Position numbers and translations under genes: made by a program. This document shows, piece by piece, positions 37,248 to 47,962 of a DNA stretch of 64,000 bases. The stretch is from Gammaproteobacteria bacterium (lineage in GTDB: Bacteria; Pseudomonadota; Gammaproteobacteria; JADZEE01): assembly GCA_020850735.1 (NCBI GenBank), contig JADZEE010000037.1, positions 20,159-84,158 of the forward strand. Direction: 5' to 3'. The notes beneath the pieces are model-generated. The model saw only the letters and a program-made list of their open reading frames with translations. It was not told the DNA's origin and made no database searches. Each line of letters begins with the position of its first letter. The first letter of the stretch is position 1.

Positions 37248-38396
37248 CTACTCGAACCAGAGTCTGACTTCGTCCAGCATGCGCGTGAAAATCCCGGCTT
37301 CGGCGATGTCATCGAGACTGACCAGGTCACGCGCCGCAATCTCCTCGCCGTCCAGAGCCAGGGTCAGATGCCCCAGCGTCTGGCCCGCGCTCACCGGCGC
37401 CACGACCCGTGGATCGACGTTCACAGTGGCTTCCACACTCTCGTACCTGCCGCTCGGTACACTGACATGGAGCTCATCACCGAGGCCGAGTCGCGCAATT
37501 TCCCCTTCGCCTTTCCACACCCGGACCTCGGTGACGGGTTCACGCGCCCCGTACACCCGATGAGATTCCGTAAACCGGAATCCGTAATTCAGCAATGCGC
37601 TAGCCGCTGCGGTACGCGCCTTGTCGCTCGCGGTACCGAGCACGACCGCGATGAGTCGCCGGCCGTCGCGAACTGCCGACGCAGCGAGACAATAACCCGC
37701 CGATTCGGTGAATCCGGTCTTGATACCGTCGACGGTATCGTCGCGATACAGCAGCTTGTTGCGGTTCGGCTGCCGGATACCGTTCCACGTGAATTCCTTT
37801 TCCGAAAACCAGACATATACGTGGGGAAACTCGCGGATGAGCGCTGCCGCGAGCACCCCGACGTCCCGTGCCGTCGTGTAATGCTCGGGATTGGGCAGGC
37901 CGGTGCTGTTCAGGAAATGGGTTCCAGTCATGCCGAGACGGTTGGCGTGCTGATTCATCACTGCGGCGAACACGTCCTCGGTCCCGGACACATACTCGGC
38001 CAGCGCCACGCTGGCGTCGTTGCCGGACTGAATGATGTCGCCCTTCATCAGATCCTGAACGCGTACACGCTTGCCGACCTCGACGAACATGCGCGAGCCC
38101 GATGTGCGCCAGGCTTTCTCACTGATCGGGACCTCGTCGTCCAGCGAAATGCGCCCGTCACGTATCTCGGTCGCAACCGTGTAAATGGTCATGATCTTCG
38201 TGATGCTGGCGGGTTCTACGCGCTCATTCACGTTCTTTTCCGCAAGCACCGTCCCGCTTGCGTAATCGAGCAGTACGTACGCGTTCGCGTCGATGGTCGG
38301 CGGTGGCGGAATGGGAGCTGGCACAGGCGCCGCTACGAGCGCCGCAGTCCACAGACACATGATGAGACAAGACGATCTGTGCGGGATCCTGGTCAT
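37248..38396 (-). CDS. dacA: D-alanyl-D-alanine carboxypeptidase (PBP5/6 type)
   Basis: It trims the terminal D-Ala from peptidoglycan stems. It has 382 residues with a signal peptide (CLIMCLWTAALVAAP). The active-site motifs are SxxK in PASITKIMT, SxN in SGNDASVALAE and KTG in DGIKTGFTESAG. A C-terminal beta domain and an amphipathic anchor (ARMLDEVRLWFE-like) follow. The start is the ATG at 38396 after AGAGGAACC; a start 21 bp earlier is possible. Confidence 0.96.
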   Translation of the reverse strand: MTRIPHRSSCLIMCLWTAALVAAPVPAPIPPPPTIDANAYVLLDYASGTVLAEKNVNERVEPASITKIMTIYTVATEIRDGRISLDDEVPISEKAWRTSGSRMFVEVGKRVRVQDLMKGDIIQSGNDASVALAEYVSGTEDVFAAVMNQHANRLGMTGTHFLNSTGLPNPEHYTTARDVGVLAAALIREFPHVYVWFSEKEFTWNGIRQPNRNKLLYRDDTVDGIKTGFTESAGYCLAASAVRDGRRLIAVVLGTASDKARTAAASALLNYGFRFTESHRVYGAREPVTEVRVWKGEGEIARLGLGDELHVSVPSGRYESVEATVNVDPRVVAPVSAGQTLGHLTLALDGEEIAARDLVSLDDIAEAGIFTRMLDEVRLWFE

Positions 38397-38445
38397 GGTT
38401 CCTCTATTCCGGCGCAACTGGGTCGCCCGGCAGGGCTTGTGCGCT

Positions 38446-39285
38446 TCAGTTCAGTACGACGGTGTGCTCCAGCACACCGATACGGTTCAGCGACTCCACG
38501 ATCCGGTCGGCGGAATCCACGTCCACGAGCGGCCCGATGCGCACCCGGTGCATCGGTATCCCACCCACTTGCGCGGTCGCGATCACCGCCGGTTGCGCGA
38601 CCAGCCCCTTCAGCTTGTCACGCATGCGCTGCGCGTTAGCGTAGTCTCGAAACGCACCGACCTGCAGGTAGAAGCTGGCCAGTCCCGGGACTCGATCGGC
38701 GAGCCGCAGCGGTACCGACGGCGGGGCCACGAGGGGTTTACCGGATTCGATGGCGCGCACTTCAACCAGACCCGTGCCGGGATCGGCGATGCCGAGCTTC
38801 GCGGCTACGGCATAGGACAGGTCGATGATGCGATTCTCGTGAAACGGCCCGCGATCGTTGACGCGCACGATAGCCGTGCGCCCGTTGCTCAGATTGGTGA
38901 CGCGCGCGTAAGTCGGCAACGGCAGCGTCTTGTGTGCTGCGGTCATCTGGTACATGTCATAGGGTTCACCGCTCGACGTCCGGCGACCGTGAAAATCCGA
39001 TCCGTACCACGATGCGATCCCACGCTCCACGAAACCGGCTGCGCTCTTGAGTGGATAATACCGGCGCCCGTGCACCACGTACGAGTCGGGGTTGCCGTAG
39101 CGACTCAGGGGTTCCTGACGCGGCACTGGATCGGGGATTGCGGCGATGTCGACGTCGCGCGGAATCGCCGGACGCTGCGCCACGACACCGCAACCGGCGA
39201 CCAGCGCAATCAGCACCAGCAAGCCGGCAAGCCACGGCGTCCCGGCCGGTACGCGCCCGACGGAGGTCGGAGCTCCGGTCATCAC
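38446..39285 (-). CDS. rlpA: Rare lipoprotein A (septal-ring lytic transglycosylase family)
   Basis: A 279-residue outer-membrane lipoprotein; the lipobox is in LIALVAGCGVV. The double-psi beta-barrel domain has GIASWYGSDFHGRRTSSG, YARVTNLSNGRTAIVRVNDRGPF (key VNDRGPF) and IDLSYAVAAKLGI. A C-terminal SPOR domain (FYLQVGAFRDYANAQRMRDKL, split) binds denuded glycan. Its start overlaps nothing upstream but its gene is coupled to mltB (4-bp overlap). Confidence 0.95.
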   Translation of the reverse strand: MMTGAPTSVGRVPAGTPWLAGLLVLIALVAGCGVVAQRPAIPRDVDIAAIPDPVPRQEPLSRYGNPDSYVVHGRRYYPLKSAAGFVERGIASWYGSDFHGRRTSSGEPYDMYQMTAAHKTLPLPTYARVTNLSNGRTAIVRVNDRGPFHENRIIDLSYAVAAKLGIADPGTGLVEVRAIESGKPLVAPPSVPLRLADRVPGLASFYLQVGAFRDYANAQRMRDKLKGLVAQPAVIATAQVGGIPMHRVRIGPLVDVDSADRIVESLNRIGVLEHTVVLN

Positions 39286-40292
39286 CCGTCGTGTTCCGCG
39301 CGGATACGCTGCGCCAGCTGCAGCACGGCCATGGCGTACAGGAAACTGCGATTGTAACGCGTGATTACGTAGAGATTGCGCAACCCGAGCCAGTACTCGT
39401 AGCCGTCGCTCTGCTCGAGCGGCACGAGAATACCCGGGGCGTCCATGCCGGCCTCGTCCGCGAATCGCAGACCCGCGGCACGGAACTCGCGCAGCGGGCG
39501 TTTCGGTTCAAAGCCCTCGTCCCGCAGGGTTGCGGCCGGGTCCCCGTCCACACCTGCCGGCAGCGCGACCGGCTGCCCGCGCTGCCAGCCGTGCACGCTG
39601 AGGTAGTTGCCGACGCTGCCGATGGCGTCGTCCACGTCATCCCAGATGTTGATCGTCCCGTCGACATCGAAATCCACCGCGTAGGCGCGGTAACTGCTGG
39701 CGATGAACTGCGGCAGCCCCATGGCACCGGCGTACGAACCGGACAGCGACACCGGATTGATCTTCTGTTCGCGGGCGAGCAGCAGGAACTGCTCCAGTTC
39801 GGAACGGAAAAACGTGCTGCGCGGCGGATATTTGAACGCAAGCGTGGCGAGTGCGTCGAGAACCCGGAAGCCACCGCTGTTACGGCCGTAGAACGTCTCC
39901 ACGCCGATGATGGCGACGATAATCTCCGCCGGCACCCCGAACTGTCGTTCGGCACGCGCGAGCACGGCGTCATGGTTGCGCCAGAACCGCACGCCGGCGC
40001 TGGCGCGTTCGTCGGTAACGAATATGGGCCGGTAGCGATACCATGGTTTCGCCTCGGCAGGCCTGCTGATGGCATCGATGACCCGCTGGGAGATCTGCGC
40101 GGCGGACAGTGTCGAGCGCAGCTCCTGCGCCGCGAAACCGTGCCGCTCGACCATGGCCGCAATGAAATCACCGGTTTCCGATTCGGTCAGCGTGGCGGCC
40201 GGCGTGGCGACGATCGTACACAAACCGACGACCAGCGCCGACAAAAACCTGGTGGGTTGCCGCAGCGTGCCGCTAATCGGGCGGATCGTCAT
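39282..40292 (-). CDS. mltB: Lytic murein transglycosylase B
   Basis: It cleaves glycan strands to 1,6-anhydro products. 336 residues from the ATG at 40292 (MTIRPISGT); a GTG at 40361 is an alternative. A signal-like helix (FLSALVVGLCTIVATPAA) precedes the catalytic domain, with the Glu in IIGVETFYGRNSGGF. Further markers are YAGAMGLPQFIASSYRAYAVD (key MGLPQF) and WDDVDDAIGSVGNYL. No lipobox Cys is clear, so it may be soluble or anchored by its signal helix. Confidence 0.93.
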   Translation of the reverse strand: MTIRPISGTLRQPTRFLSALVVGLCTIVATPAATLTESETGDFIAAMVERHGFAAQELRSTLSAAQISQRVIDAISRPAEAKPWYRYRPIFVTDERASAGVRFWRNHDAVLARAERQFGVPAEIIVAIIGVETFYGRNSGGFRVLDALATLAFKYPPRSTFFRSELEQFLLLAREQKINPVSLSGSYAGAMGLPQFIASSYRAYAVDFDVDGTINIWDDVDDAIGSVGNYLSVHGWQRGQPVALPAGVDGDPAATLRDEGFEPKRPLREFRAAGLRFADEAGMDAPGILVPLEQSDGYEYWLGLRNLYVITRYNRSFLYAMAVLQLAQRIRAEHDG

Positions 40293-40379
40293 CGATGCGG
40301 GTGATTTGGCAGCGGTACGGGCCGTCAATGCGCAACGCCGTGATAAGCGGATGGAAAGCACTACTTTCGCTGCCCCGGT

Positions 40380-41483
40380 TCAGACACCGGACAACATGCG
40401 ACGGTGCGAATGAACGCTCATAAGAATACCGAAACTTGCCATCAGAGTCACCAGCGAAGTACCCCCGTAGCTGATGAGCGGCAGCGGTATGCCTACGACC
40501 GGTAGCTGTCCGATCACCATGCTCATGTTGACGAATATGTAGACGAAAAAGATGAGTGTGAGGCTGCCCGCCACCCAGCGGCCGAAACTGTCCTGGGCGT
40601 GTGCCGCAATGTACAGCCCGCGAGCTATGACGAAAGCGTACGCGACGCTGAGAAGTGCGACGCCGATGAAGCCGAATTCCTCGCAGAACACCGCAAAGAT
40701 GAAATCGGTGGATCGCTCGGGAATGAATTCCAGGCGTGATTGTGTGCCGAGCAGCCACCCCTTGCCGTACAGGCCCCCCGATCCCACCGCGATTTTCGAC
40801 TGGATGATGTGATAACCGGAACCGAGCGGATCGGTCTCCGGATTGAACAGGGTGAGGATGCGCTGGCGCTGGTAGTCATGCATCATAAACCACAACGTGG
40901 GCAGACCCGAGAGCGTCACGGTCGCGGCGACGGCGATAAACCGCCAGCTCAGCCCCGCCAGGAACAGTACGAAGGCGCCGGATGCGCCGATCAGCAGCGC
41001 GGTGCCGAGGTCGGGCTGCCTGGCGACCAGAACCACGGGGACTACGACCATCGCTGCGGCCGCCAGGACGTAACCGAGCCGCAGCGGCATCGACAGACCG
41101 GCAATCAGCGCGGCGACCGCGACCGGTACGGCGAGCTTCATCAACTCCGAGGGCTGGAAGCGCAGGATCCCCAGGTCCAGCCAGCGCTGCGCACCACGTC
41201 CCAGACCGAAAATGAGCACCAGCACGAGCATCACGATGCCGGCCGCGTAGACCCACGGCGCCCACCTTGCCAGCTGCCGTGGCGGGATCTGCGCGATCCC
41301 GAGCATGGCACCCAAACCCAACGACATGCGCAGACCCTGGCGAAGCACTACCTCCGGGTCCTGGCCGCTCGCGCTGTACAGCACGGCGAGCCCCACAGCA
41401 CACAGGACGAGGACGCCGAACAGCAACCAGCCGTCGATCGCGATCCGGTTCAGCCACAAACCGCCGGGTTCACGGTCCTTCAT
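40380..41483 (-). CDS. rodA: Rod-shape SEDS glycosyltransferase RodA
   Basis: RodA is the SEDS peptidoglycan polymerase of the elongasome and pairs with PBP2. It has 367 residues and about ten helices. The start is the ATG at 41483 overlapping the mrdA stop (ATGA). SEDS motifs are FQPSELMKLAVPV, ARQPDLGTALLI, FIPERSTDFIFAVF and GIPLPLISYGGTSLVT. Its position beside mrdA, not ftsI, identifies RodA rather than FtsW. The long upstream frame is a shadow of mrdA. Confidence 0.96.
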   Translation of the reverse strand: MKDREPGGLWLNRIAIDGWLLFGVLVLCAVGLAVLYSASGQDPEVVLRQGLRMSLGLGAMLGIAQIPPRQLARWAPWVYAAGIVMLVLVLIFGLGRGAQRWLDLGILRFQPSELMKLAVPVAVAALIAGLSMPLRLGYVLAAAAMVVVPVVLVARQPDLGTALLIGASGAFVLFLAGLSWRFIAVAATVTLSGLPTLWFMMHDYQRQRILTLFNPETDPLGSGYHIIQSKIAVGSGGLYGKGWLLGTQSRLEFIPERSTDFIFAVFCEEFGFIGVALLSVAYAFVIARGLYIAAHAQDSFGRWVAGSLTLIFFVYIFVNMSMVIGQLPVVGIPLPLISYGGTSLVTLMASFGILMSVHSHRRMLSGV

Positions 41484-43342
41484 TTCGTCTGCGCGATCGT
41501 GCGCGCACTGAAATACTGATCGAGGATCTGCCTGGCGATCGGAGCCGCGGTCCTGGAGCCGCCGCCGCCGTTCTCGACCACGACGGCAACTGCGATCTCG
41601 GGCGCTTCGAACGGCGCGAAGGCGATAAACAGCGCGTGATCCCGCAACCGTTCGGCCACATCCTGCTCGTTGACGCTTTCGTTCTGCTTGATGCCGAACA
41701 GCTGCGAAGTGCCGGTCTTGCCGGCGAATCGATAGGCGGCGCCCTCGGCTGAGCGGCGGGCGGTACCGGTAGGACCCTGAACGACCTCGTGCATGGCCTC
41801 CAGCACCGTATCCCAATGTCCGGACTCCACGTCCGCGAACTGCACACGCTCCCCGGCCGTCAAATCGCGGGCATCGTGGTCCACGGGGTCCTCCAGCTGT
41901 CCGGCCACGTGCGGCGTCACCCAAGTCCCCCGGCGCGCGAGCGTCGCGGTAGCCGCCGCGAGCTGCAGGGGGGTCGTGAGCATGAATCCCTGGCCGATAC
42001 CGGCAATCAGCGTCTCGCCGAGATACCACGGCAGCTGGCGCGCCTGGCGCTTCCATGCCGAAGAGGGTACGAGTCCACTGCGCTCACCGGGCAGGTCAAT
42101 TGCCGTTTGCCTGCCGAGACCGAAGCGGGTCAGGAATGCGTGCATCCGTTCGATGCCGAGGTCCTGGGCCAGACGGTAGAAATACACGTCGCAGGACTCG
42201 GCGATGGCGCGCCGCAGGTCGACATGACCGTGGCCGGTCTTCTTCCAGTCGCGATAACGATGTGAATCGCCCGGCAGCGTATACCATCCGGGACACCAGG
42301 TATCGCTCTCGCTCGAACGTACCCCGTAGTACAAACCCGCCAGACCCATCAGCGGTTTGATGGTCGACCCCGGCGGATACTGTCCCTGCAGGGCCCGATT
42401 GAACAACGGCCGATCGAGCGAATCACGCAGCGCATTGTAGACGTCCGTACGGATGCCGTTGACGAACAGATTCGGATCGAAGCTCGGTGTGCTCACCAGT
42501 GCCAGCACGCCGCCGGTCTCCACGTCGATGACCACGACCGCGCCACGGCGGTCGGCGAGCGCGGCGGCTGCGCCGGCCTGCAGCGAGGCGTCCAGCGTCA
42601 GGTACAGGTCCTTGCCGGGCCGCGGCGCGGTTCGCTCGAGAATTCTGATGATCCTGCCCTGGGCATTCACCTCCACCTGCTGGAACCCGACGTGTCCGTG
42701 CAGCTCCGATTCGTAGCTGTACTCGATCCCGAGCTTGCCGATGTGCCGGGTCGCGCTGTAGTCGGACGCGTCGATGTAGCCGAGCTCGTCCTCGTCGATA
42801 CGACCCACGTAGCCGACGACATGGGCCGACAGCTCGCCGTGCGGGTAGTAGCGCGCCAGATTGGCGCTGATCTGAACACCGGGGAAACGGTGGCGATCGA
42901 CGGAGAAACGGGCAACCTCGTCCGGCTGGAGGTTGGAACGCAGGGTCACGTTCTCGAACCGGCGCTTCTTGCGCCGTTCCTTGGTAAAACGCTGCAGATC
43001 CTCATCGTCGATCGTAACGATATTCCGAAGCGCGGCGATGGTGGCGTCCAGATCGGCGACCCGTTCGGGCACGATCTCGAGACTGAAGCTCGGGCGGTTC
43101 TCGGCGAGCACGACGCCGTCACGACTGAGAATGAGACCACGCGTCGGGGCGATCGGGACGACCTTGACGCGATTCTCGTTCGACAGTGTGCGAAAGTGCT
43201 CGTGGCGAACGATCTGCAGTCGTACGAGACCCGCCGCCACCGTGAGCATCAGCAGCGTTGCGCTGACTGCGGCTATGACCAGCCGCCGGCGGAACAGGGC
43301 GAGTTCCCGCTGCGCGTCCCCGAGCGTAACCGGACCCGGCAT
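41480..43342 (-). CDS. mrdA: Penicillin-binding protein 2
   Basis: PBP2 is the class B transpeptidase of the elongasome. It has 620 residues with one N-terminal membrane helix (LVIAAVSATLLMLTVAAG). The pedestal domain has RGLILSRDGVVLAENRPSF. The transpeptidase motifs are SxxK in PPGSTIKPLMG, SxN as SCD in AIAESCDVYFY, and KTG in FAGKTGTSQLFG. It is coupled to rodA. The mreD gene ends 105 bp upstream. Confidence 0.97.
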   Translation of the reverse strand: MPGPVTLGDAQRELALFRRRLVIAAVSATLLMLTVAAGLVRLQIVRHEHFRTLSNENRVKVVPIAPTRGLILSRDGVVLAENRPSFSLEIVPERVADLDATIAALRNIVTIDDEDLQRFTKERRKKRRFENVTLRSNLQPDEVARFSVDRHRFPGVQISANLARYYPHGELSAHVVGYVGRIDEDELGYIDASDYSATRHIGKLGIEYSYESELHGHVGFQQVEVNAQGRIIRILERTAPRPGKDLYLTLDASLQAGAAAALADRRGAVVVIDVETGGVLALVSTPSFDPNLFVNGIRTDVYNALRDSLDRPLFNRALQGQYPPGSTIKPLMGLAGLYYGVRSSESDTWCPGWYTLPGDSHRYRDWKKTGHGHVDLRRAIAESCDVYFYRLAQDLGIERMHAFLTRFGLGRQTAIDLPGERSGLVPSSAWKRQARQLPWYLGETLIAGIGQGFMLTTPLQLAAATATLARRGTWVTPHVAGQLEDPVDHDARDLTAGERVQFADVESGHWDTVLEAMHEVVQGPTGTARRSAEGAAYRFAGKTGTSQLFGIKQNESVNEQDVAERLRDHALFIAFAPFEAPEIAVAVVVENGGGGSRTAAPIARQILDQYFSARTIAQTK

Positions 43343-43447
43343 GTCAGGGACTCGTGCGATGGGCGCGACGGGTTGCGGGACGTCGCGGCGCTACCGGTGC
43401 ACGGCCCGCGCCGGCACACGCGTACATCCGGCAGGGCGCAGACACGG

Positions 43448-43942
43448 TCACGTGACGCGAAACTTCCTCCGCAGGTCGCGCAGGATGATGAACAGCCACG
43501 GCCACAGGAGCATGCTCGATAACGCCGGAAGCAGCATGGTCGGGTTGGGGCCGCTCGTCCCTTGCACGAAGCGGACCCAGAGCGTGAAGCTCAGATATAC
43601 CGCCAGGATCACGCCGACGAGCAGAGCCTGCTGCCCGAGCGGAAACAAGCGGATGCGCTGATGCACGCTGGCGGCGATGTAAGCGACGATGGCGAGACCC
43701 GCGGCATGCAGGCCGAGCAGCGATCCGGTGAGCCCGTCGAGGAACAGGCCGACGATCCAGGCCGTGCCGACACCGACCCGCTCCGGCAAGGCGATGCACC
43801 AGTAGATGAGCACCATGGCCACCCAGGCCGGCCGCCATGCGTTGACCCAGTCCGGCAGCGGCACCGCGGCCAGCATGAAGGCCACGATCAGGCTCGCCAG
43901 GACGACGCCATAGCTGCGGGGCTTCGGAGCGCCGGCTACCAT
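43448..43942 (-). CDS. mreD: Rod-shape-determining protein MreD
   Basis: A 164-residue inner-membrane protein with about five helices (VVLASLIVAFMLAAVPLP, MVLIYWCIALPERVG, LVGVILAVYLSFTLWV). The conserved GLFLDGLTGSLLGLHA is the MreD signature. It links MreC and MreB to PBP2/RodA. Its start overlaps the end of mreC by 7 bp. Confidence 0.95.
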   Translation of the reverse strand: MVAGAPKPRSYGVVLASLIVAFMLAAVPLPDWVNAWRPAWVAMVLIYWCIALPERVGVGTAWIVGLFLDGLTGSLLGLHAAGLAIVAYIAASVHQRIRLFPLGQQALLVGVILAVYLSFTLWVRFVQGTSGPNPTMLLPALSSMLLWPWLFIILRDLRRKFRVT

Positions 43943-44799
43943 GTCGGTTCTCCGGTGATCACCTGCCTAACCTGCGTCATGTGCTGAGTCCACACGAGCA
44001 GAACCTCGTGCGCCTGTGACAGGCGAGCGCTCGGTCGCGCGGTGACCCTTGCGAATGGTTCGCCGGGATCGAGCTGCACGCCGACGACCTCGCCGACCGG
44101 GTAACCCCTCGGGAAACGCCCACCCATTCCGGAGCTGACGATCAGGTCACCTTCGTGAACGTCGGCGTTGACTGGCACGTAGGCCAGTTCGAGTTCGTCG
44201 TCGGCACCGGTACCGACCGCAATCGCGCGCAGCCCGCTGCGGTTGATCTCGACCGGGATCGCGTGGCTGGTATCGGTGATGAGCATGGCGGTGCTCGTCA
44301 GCGGTCCGACGTGTACGACCTGTCCCATTACTCCGGATGCGTCGACGACCGGCTGTCCGAGGTAGACACCGTGGCCGCTGCCCTTATTGAGCACCACCTG
44401 CCGCGAAGCGGGCTGCATTTCGATGGCGAGCAGGTCGGCAACCAGCACCCGGTCACTGACCTCGATGGACGAGTCGAGCAGTCGTCGCAGGCGCGCGTTC
44501 TCGACTTCCACGGCGGCGAAACGCTGGAACCGGGACTGCAGTAGCAGGTTCTCCTCGCGCAATCGCGAGTTCTCGCTCACCAGCGCCTGCCTGGTCGCGA
44601 GGGATTCGGCCACCCACCGGCTGCCCGCAACCGGCAGGTTGACCACGTACTGAACGGGGTAGATCACCACCGACAGCGCCGCGCGCAGAGATTCGAGGTA
44701 GCCGAGCCTGTGGTCGACCGTCATCAGGACGATCGAGGCCAGCAGCGCAATGCCGAACCGAAGGGTCGGCGACGGGCCATTCAGGAACAGCGGTTTGAT
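43936..44799 (-). CDS. mreC: Cell shape-determining protein MreC (probable ATC start)
   Basis: MreC is a periplasmic scaffold of the elongasome. The conserved N-terminus KPLFLNGPSPTLRFGIALLA lies upstream of the first ATG (44724), and an in-frame TAA is at 44803-44805. The codon before KPLF is ATC, 5 nt after GGAGGT. An ATC start gives 287 residues with an intact membrane anchor; ATG 44724 gives 262 and cuts the anchor. A coiled coil (SRLREENLLLQSRF, EVENARLRRLL) and two beta domains follow (GHGVYLGQPVVDASG; IVSSGMGGRFPRGYPVG). Confidence 0.92.
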   Translation of the reverse strand: MKPLFLNGPSPTLRFGIALLASIVLMTVDHRLGYLESLRAALSVVIYPVQYVVNLPVAGSRWVAESLATRQALVSENSRLREENLLLQSRFQRFAAVEVENARLRRLLDSSIEVSDRVLVADLLAIEMQPASRQVVLNKGSGHGVYLGQPVVDASGVMGQVVHVGPLTSTAMLITDTSHAIPVEINRSGLRAIAVGTGADDELELAYVPVNADVHEGDLIVSSGMGGRFPRGYPVGEVVGVQLDPGEPFARVTARPSARLSQAHEVLLVWTQHMTQVRQVITGEPTW

Positions 44800-44804
44800 C
44801 GCTT

Positions 44805-44810
44805 ACCTCC
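44805..44810 (-). promoter_or_regulatory. Shine-Dalgarno of mreC
   Basis: GGAGGT on the minus strand, 5 nt before the ATC codon proposed as the mreC start and 80 nt before the first in-frame ATG. Its position favours the non-canonical start. Confidence 0.7.
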
Positions 44811-44833
44811 CACGAGCCCAAGGCTCGGCCTCG

Positions 44834-46112
<1,279 letters not shown>

Positions 46113-46144
46113 GCGGTTTTTCCAACCAATTATCAGGAAAGTCC

Positions 46145-46432
46145 ATGTCAATCAGCAGTACTGAGCTGGCGCGGATCGCCACGCTGGCGCGCTTGCAGCT
46201 CGAGCCGGGCGAGGCCGAGTCCTACGCCCGCGACCTGTCGGCGATTCTGGATTTTGTCGCCCAGATGGACGCCGTGGACACGACCGGTGTGGCGCCGCTC
46301 GCGCACCCGCTCGAACTGCCCGCGCGGCTGCGCGCCGACGAAGTCACCGAACCCGACCGGCGGGAACAGTTCCAGGCGCTCGCGCCGCTCGTCGACAAGG
46401 GCCTTTATCTGGTCCCGAAGGTCATCGAATGA
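46145..46432 (+). CDS. gatC: Asp-tRNA(Asn)/Glu-tRNA(Gln) amidotransferase subunit C
   Basis: GatC is the small stabilising subunit of the GatCAB transamidosome. It has 95 residues and starts MSISSTELARIATLARLQL at the ATG at 46145. Conserved parts are LSAILDFVAQMDAVDTTGV and the C-terminal KGLYLVPKVIE. gatA starts 59 bp downstream. Confidence 0.96.
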   Translation: MSISSTELARIATLARLQLEPGEAESYARDLSAILDFVAQMDAVDTTGVAPLAHPLELPARLRADEVTEPDRREQFQALAPLVDKGLYLVPKVIE

Positions 46433-46491
46433 GGCGGTCAGCCGCGGCGCAGGCAGGCCGTCCGGCCTGACCGCCTTTCGCAACGTCATCC

Positions 46492-47949
46492 ATGCATCAA
46501 CTTGGCATCAGTGACATCGGTGCGGCGCTCGCATGCGGCGATTTTTCCAGCGTCGAGCTCACGCGGAATCTGCTCGACCGGATCGCGGCGCTCGATCCCA
46601 GGCTCAACGCTTTCATCACGGTTTGCGCCGATAGTGCGCTCGCGGAAGCAGCGGCTGCGGATGCTCGCATACGTGCCGGCACGGCGACACCCTTGACGGG
46701 CGTTCCCTACGCGAACAAGGACATTTTCTGTACCGAGGGCGTGCGCACCAGCTGCGGCTCCAGGATGCTCGACAATTTCATCGCACCCTACGACGCGACC
46801 GTCGTCGAGCGTCTGCGCAACGCGGGCATGGTAATGGTCGGCAAGACCAACATGGACGAATTCGCCATGGGCTCCTCGACCGAGACCAGCTTCTACGGCC
46901 CCACCCGGAATCCCTGGGACACCGCGCGTGTGCCGGGCGGTTCCTCCGGTGGCTCGGCGGCGGCGGTCGCCGCCCGCCTGGTGCCCGCCGCGACTGCGAC
47001 CGATACCGGCGGATCCATCCGTCAGCCGGCGTCCCTGTGCGGCGTCACGGGCCTGAAACCCACCTACGGCCGCGTGTCGCGTTACGGCATGATTGCGTAT
47101 GCGTCGAGCCTCGACCAGGGCGGCGTGATCGCGCGGGACGCACGCGATTCGGCGCTGCTGCTGACCGTGATGGCCGGCTTCGATCCGCGCGATTCTACCT
47201 CCGTCGATCGGCCCGCCGACGATTACCTCGGACCGCTGGAAGACTCCCTCGCCGGCCTGCGCATCGGTGTGCCGATAGAGTACTTCGGCGCCGGACTGGA
47301 CGAGGGCGTCGGCGCGGCAATCCAAGCGGCGCTCGGCGAGCTCGAACGCCTGGGCGCGCGGCTGATCGACGTCAGCCTGCCGAATTCAGCATTATCCATA
47401 CCCGCATACTATGTCGTCGCGCCGGCGGAATGTTCGTCCAACCTGTCACGTTACGACGGTGTGCGATTCGGTCACCGCTGCGAGGAACCGCGGGACCTGG
47501 TCGACCTCTACGGCCGTTCTCGCGCCGAGGGCTTCGGCCGCGAGGTGAAACGCCGCATCATGATCGGAACCTACGCACTGTCGAGCGGTTATTTCGACGC
47601 CTACTACCTCAAGGCACAGCGTATCCGACGCCTGATACAGGCCGACTTCCGAGCCGCCTTCACGAAGGTGGACGTACTCGCCGGACCGGTCACGCCGACG
47701 CTGGCGTTCATGATTGGAGAGAAGACCGGTGATCCCGTGAGCATGTACCTGTCGGACGTCTACACGGTGCCGGCCAACCTCGCCGGCATTCCCGCCATCG
47801 CCATCCCCGCAGGCTTTTGCGCAGGCCTGCCGGTGGGCCTGCAGCTCGCCGGCGACTATTTCTCCGAGGCGCGCCTGCTGAACGTGGCGCATCGCTTCCA
47901 GCTCGCCACGGACTGGCACCGGCAGGCGCCACCGGGCATCGACCGGTGA
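46492..47949 (+). CDS. gatA: Asp/Glu-tRNA amidotransferase subunit A
   Basis: GatA is the amidase subunit, which releases ammonia from glutamine. It has 485 residues. The Ser-cisSer-Lys triad is visible: Lys in [15 protein letters not shown], cis-Ser in [13 protein letters not shown], and the nucleophile Ser in [30 protein letters not shown] follows. It is flanked by gatC and gatB in the same direction. Confidence 0.98.
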   Translation: MHQLGISDIGAALACGDFSSVELTRNLLDRIAALDPRLNAFITVCADSALAEAAAADARIRAGTATPLTGVPYANKDIFCTEGVRTSCGSRMLDNFIAPYDATVVERLRNAGMVMVGKTNMDEFAMGSSTETSFYGPTRNPWDTARVPGGSSGGSAAAVAARLVPAATATDTGGSIRQPASLCGVTGLKPTYGRVSRYGMIAYASSLDQGGVIARDARDSALLLTVMAGFDPRDSTSVDRPADDYLGPLEDSLAGLRIGVPIEYFGAGLDEGVGAAIQAALGELERLGARLIDVSLPNSALSIPAYYVVAPAECSSNLSRYDGVRFGHRCEEPRDLVDLYGRSRAEGFGREVKRRIMIGTYALSSGYFDAYYLKAQRIRRLIQADFRAAFTKVDVLAGPVTPTLAFMIGEKTGDPVSMYLSDVYTVPANLAGIPAIAIPAGFCAGLPVGLQLAGDYFSEARLLNVAHRFQLATDWHRQAPPGIDR

Positions 47950-47962
47950 TAGGGGAAGTCCC

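Noticed and set aside
40380..42056. 558-codon version of rodA
   Set aside because: The first 190 residues overlap mrdA and have no SEDS features; the ATGA-coupled start at 41483 gives the correct RodA length.
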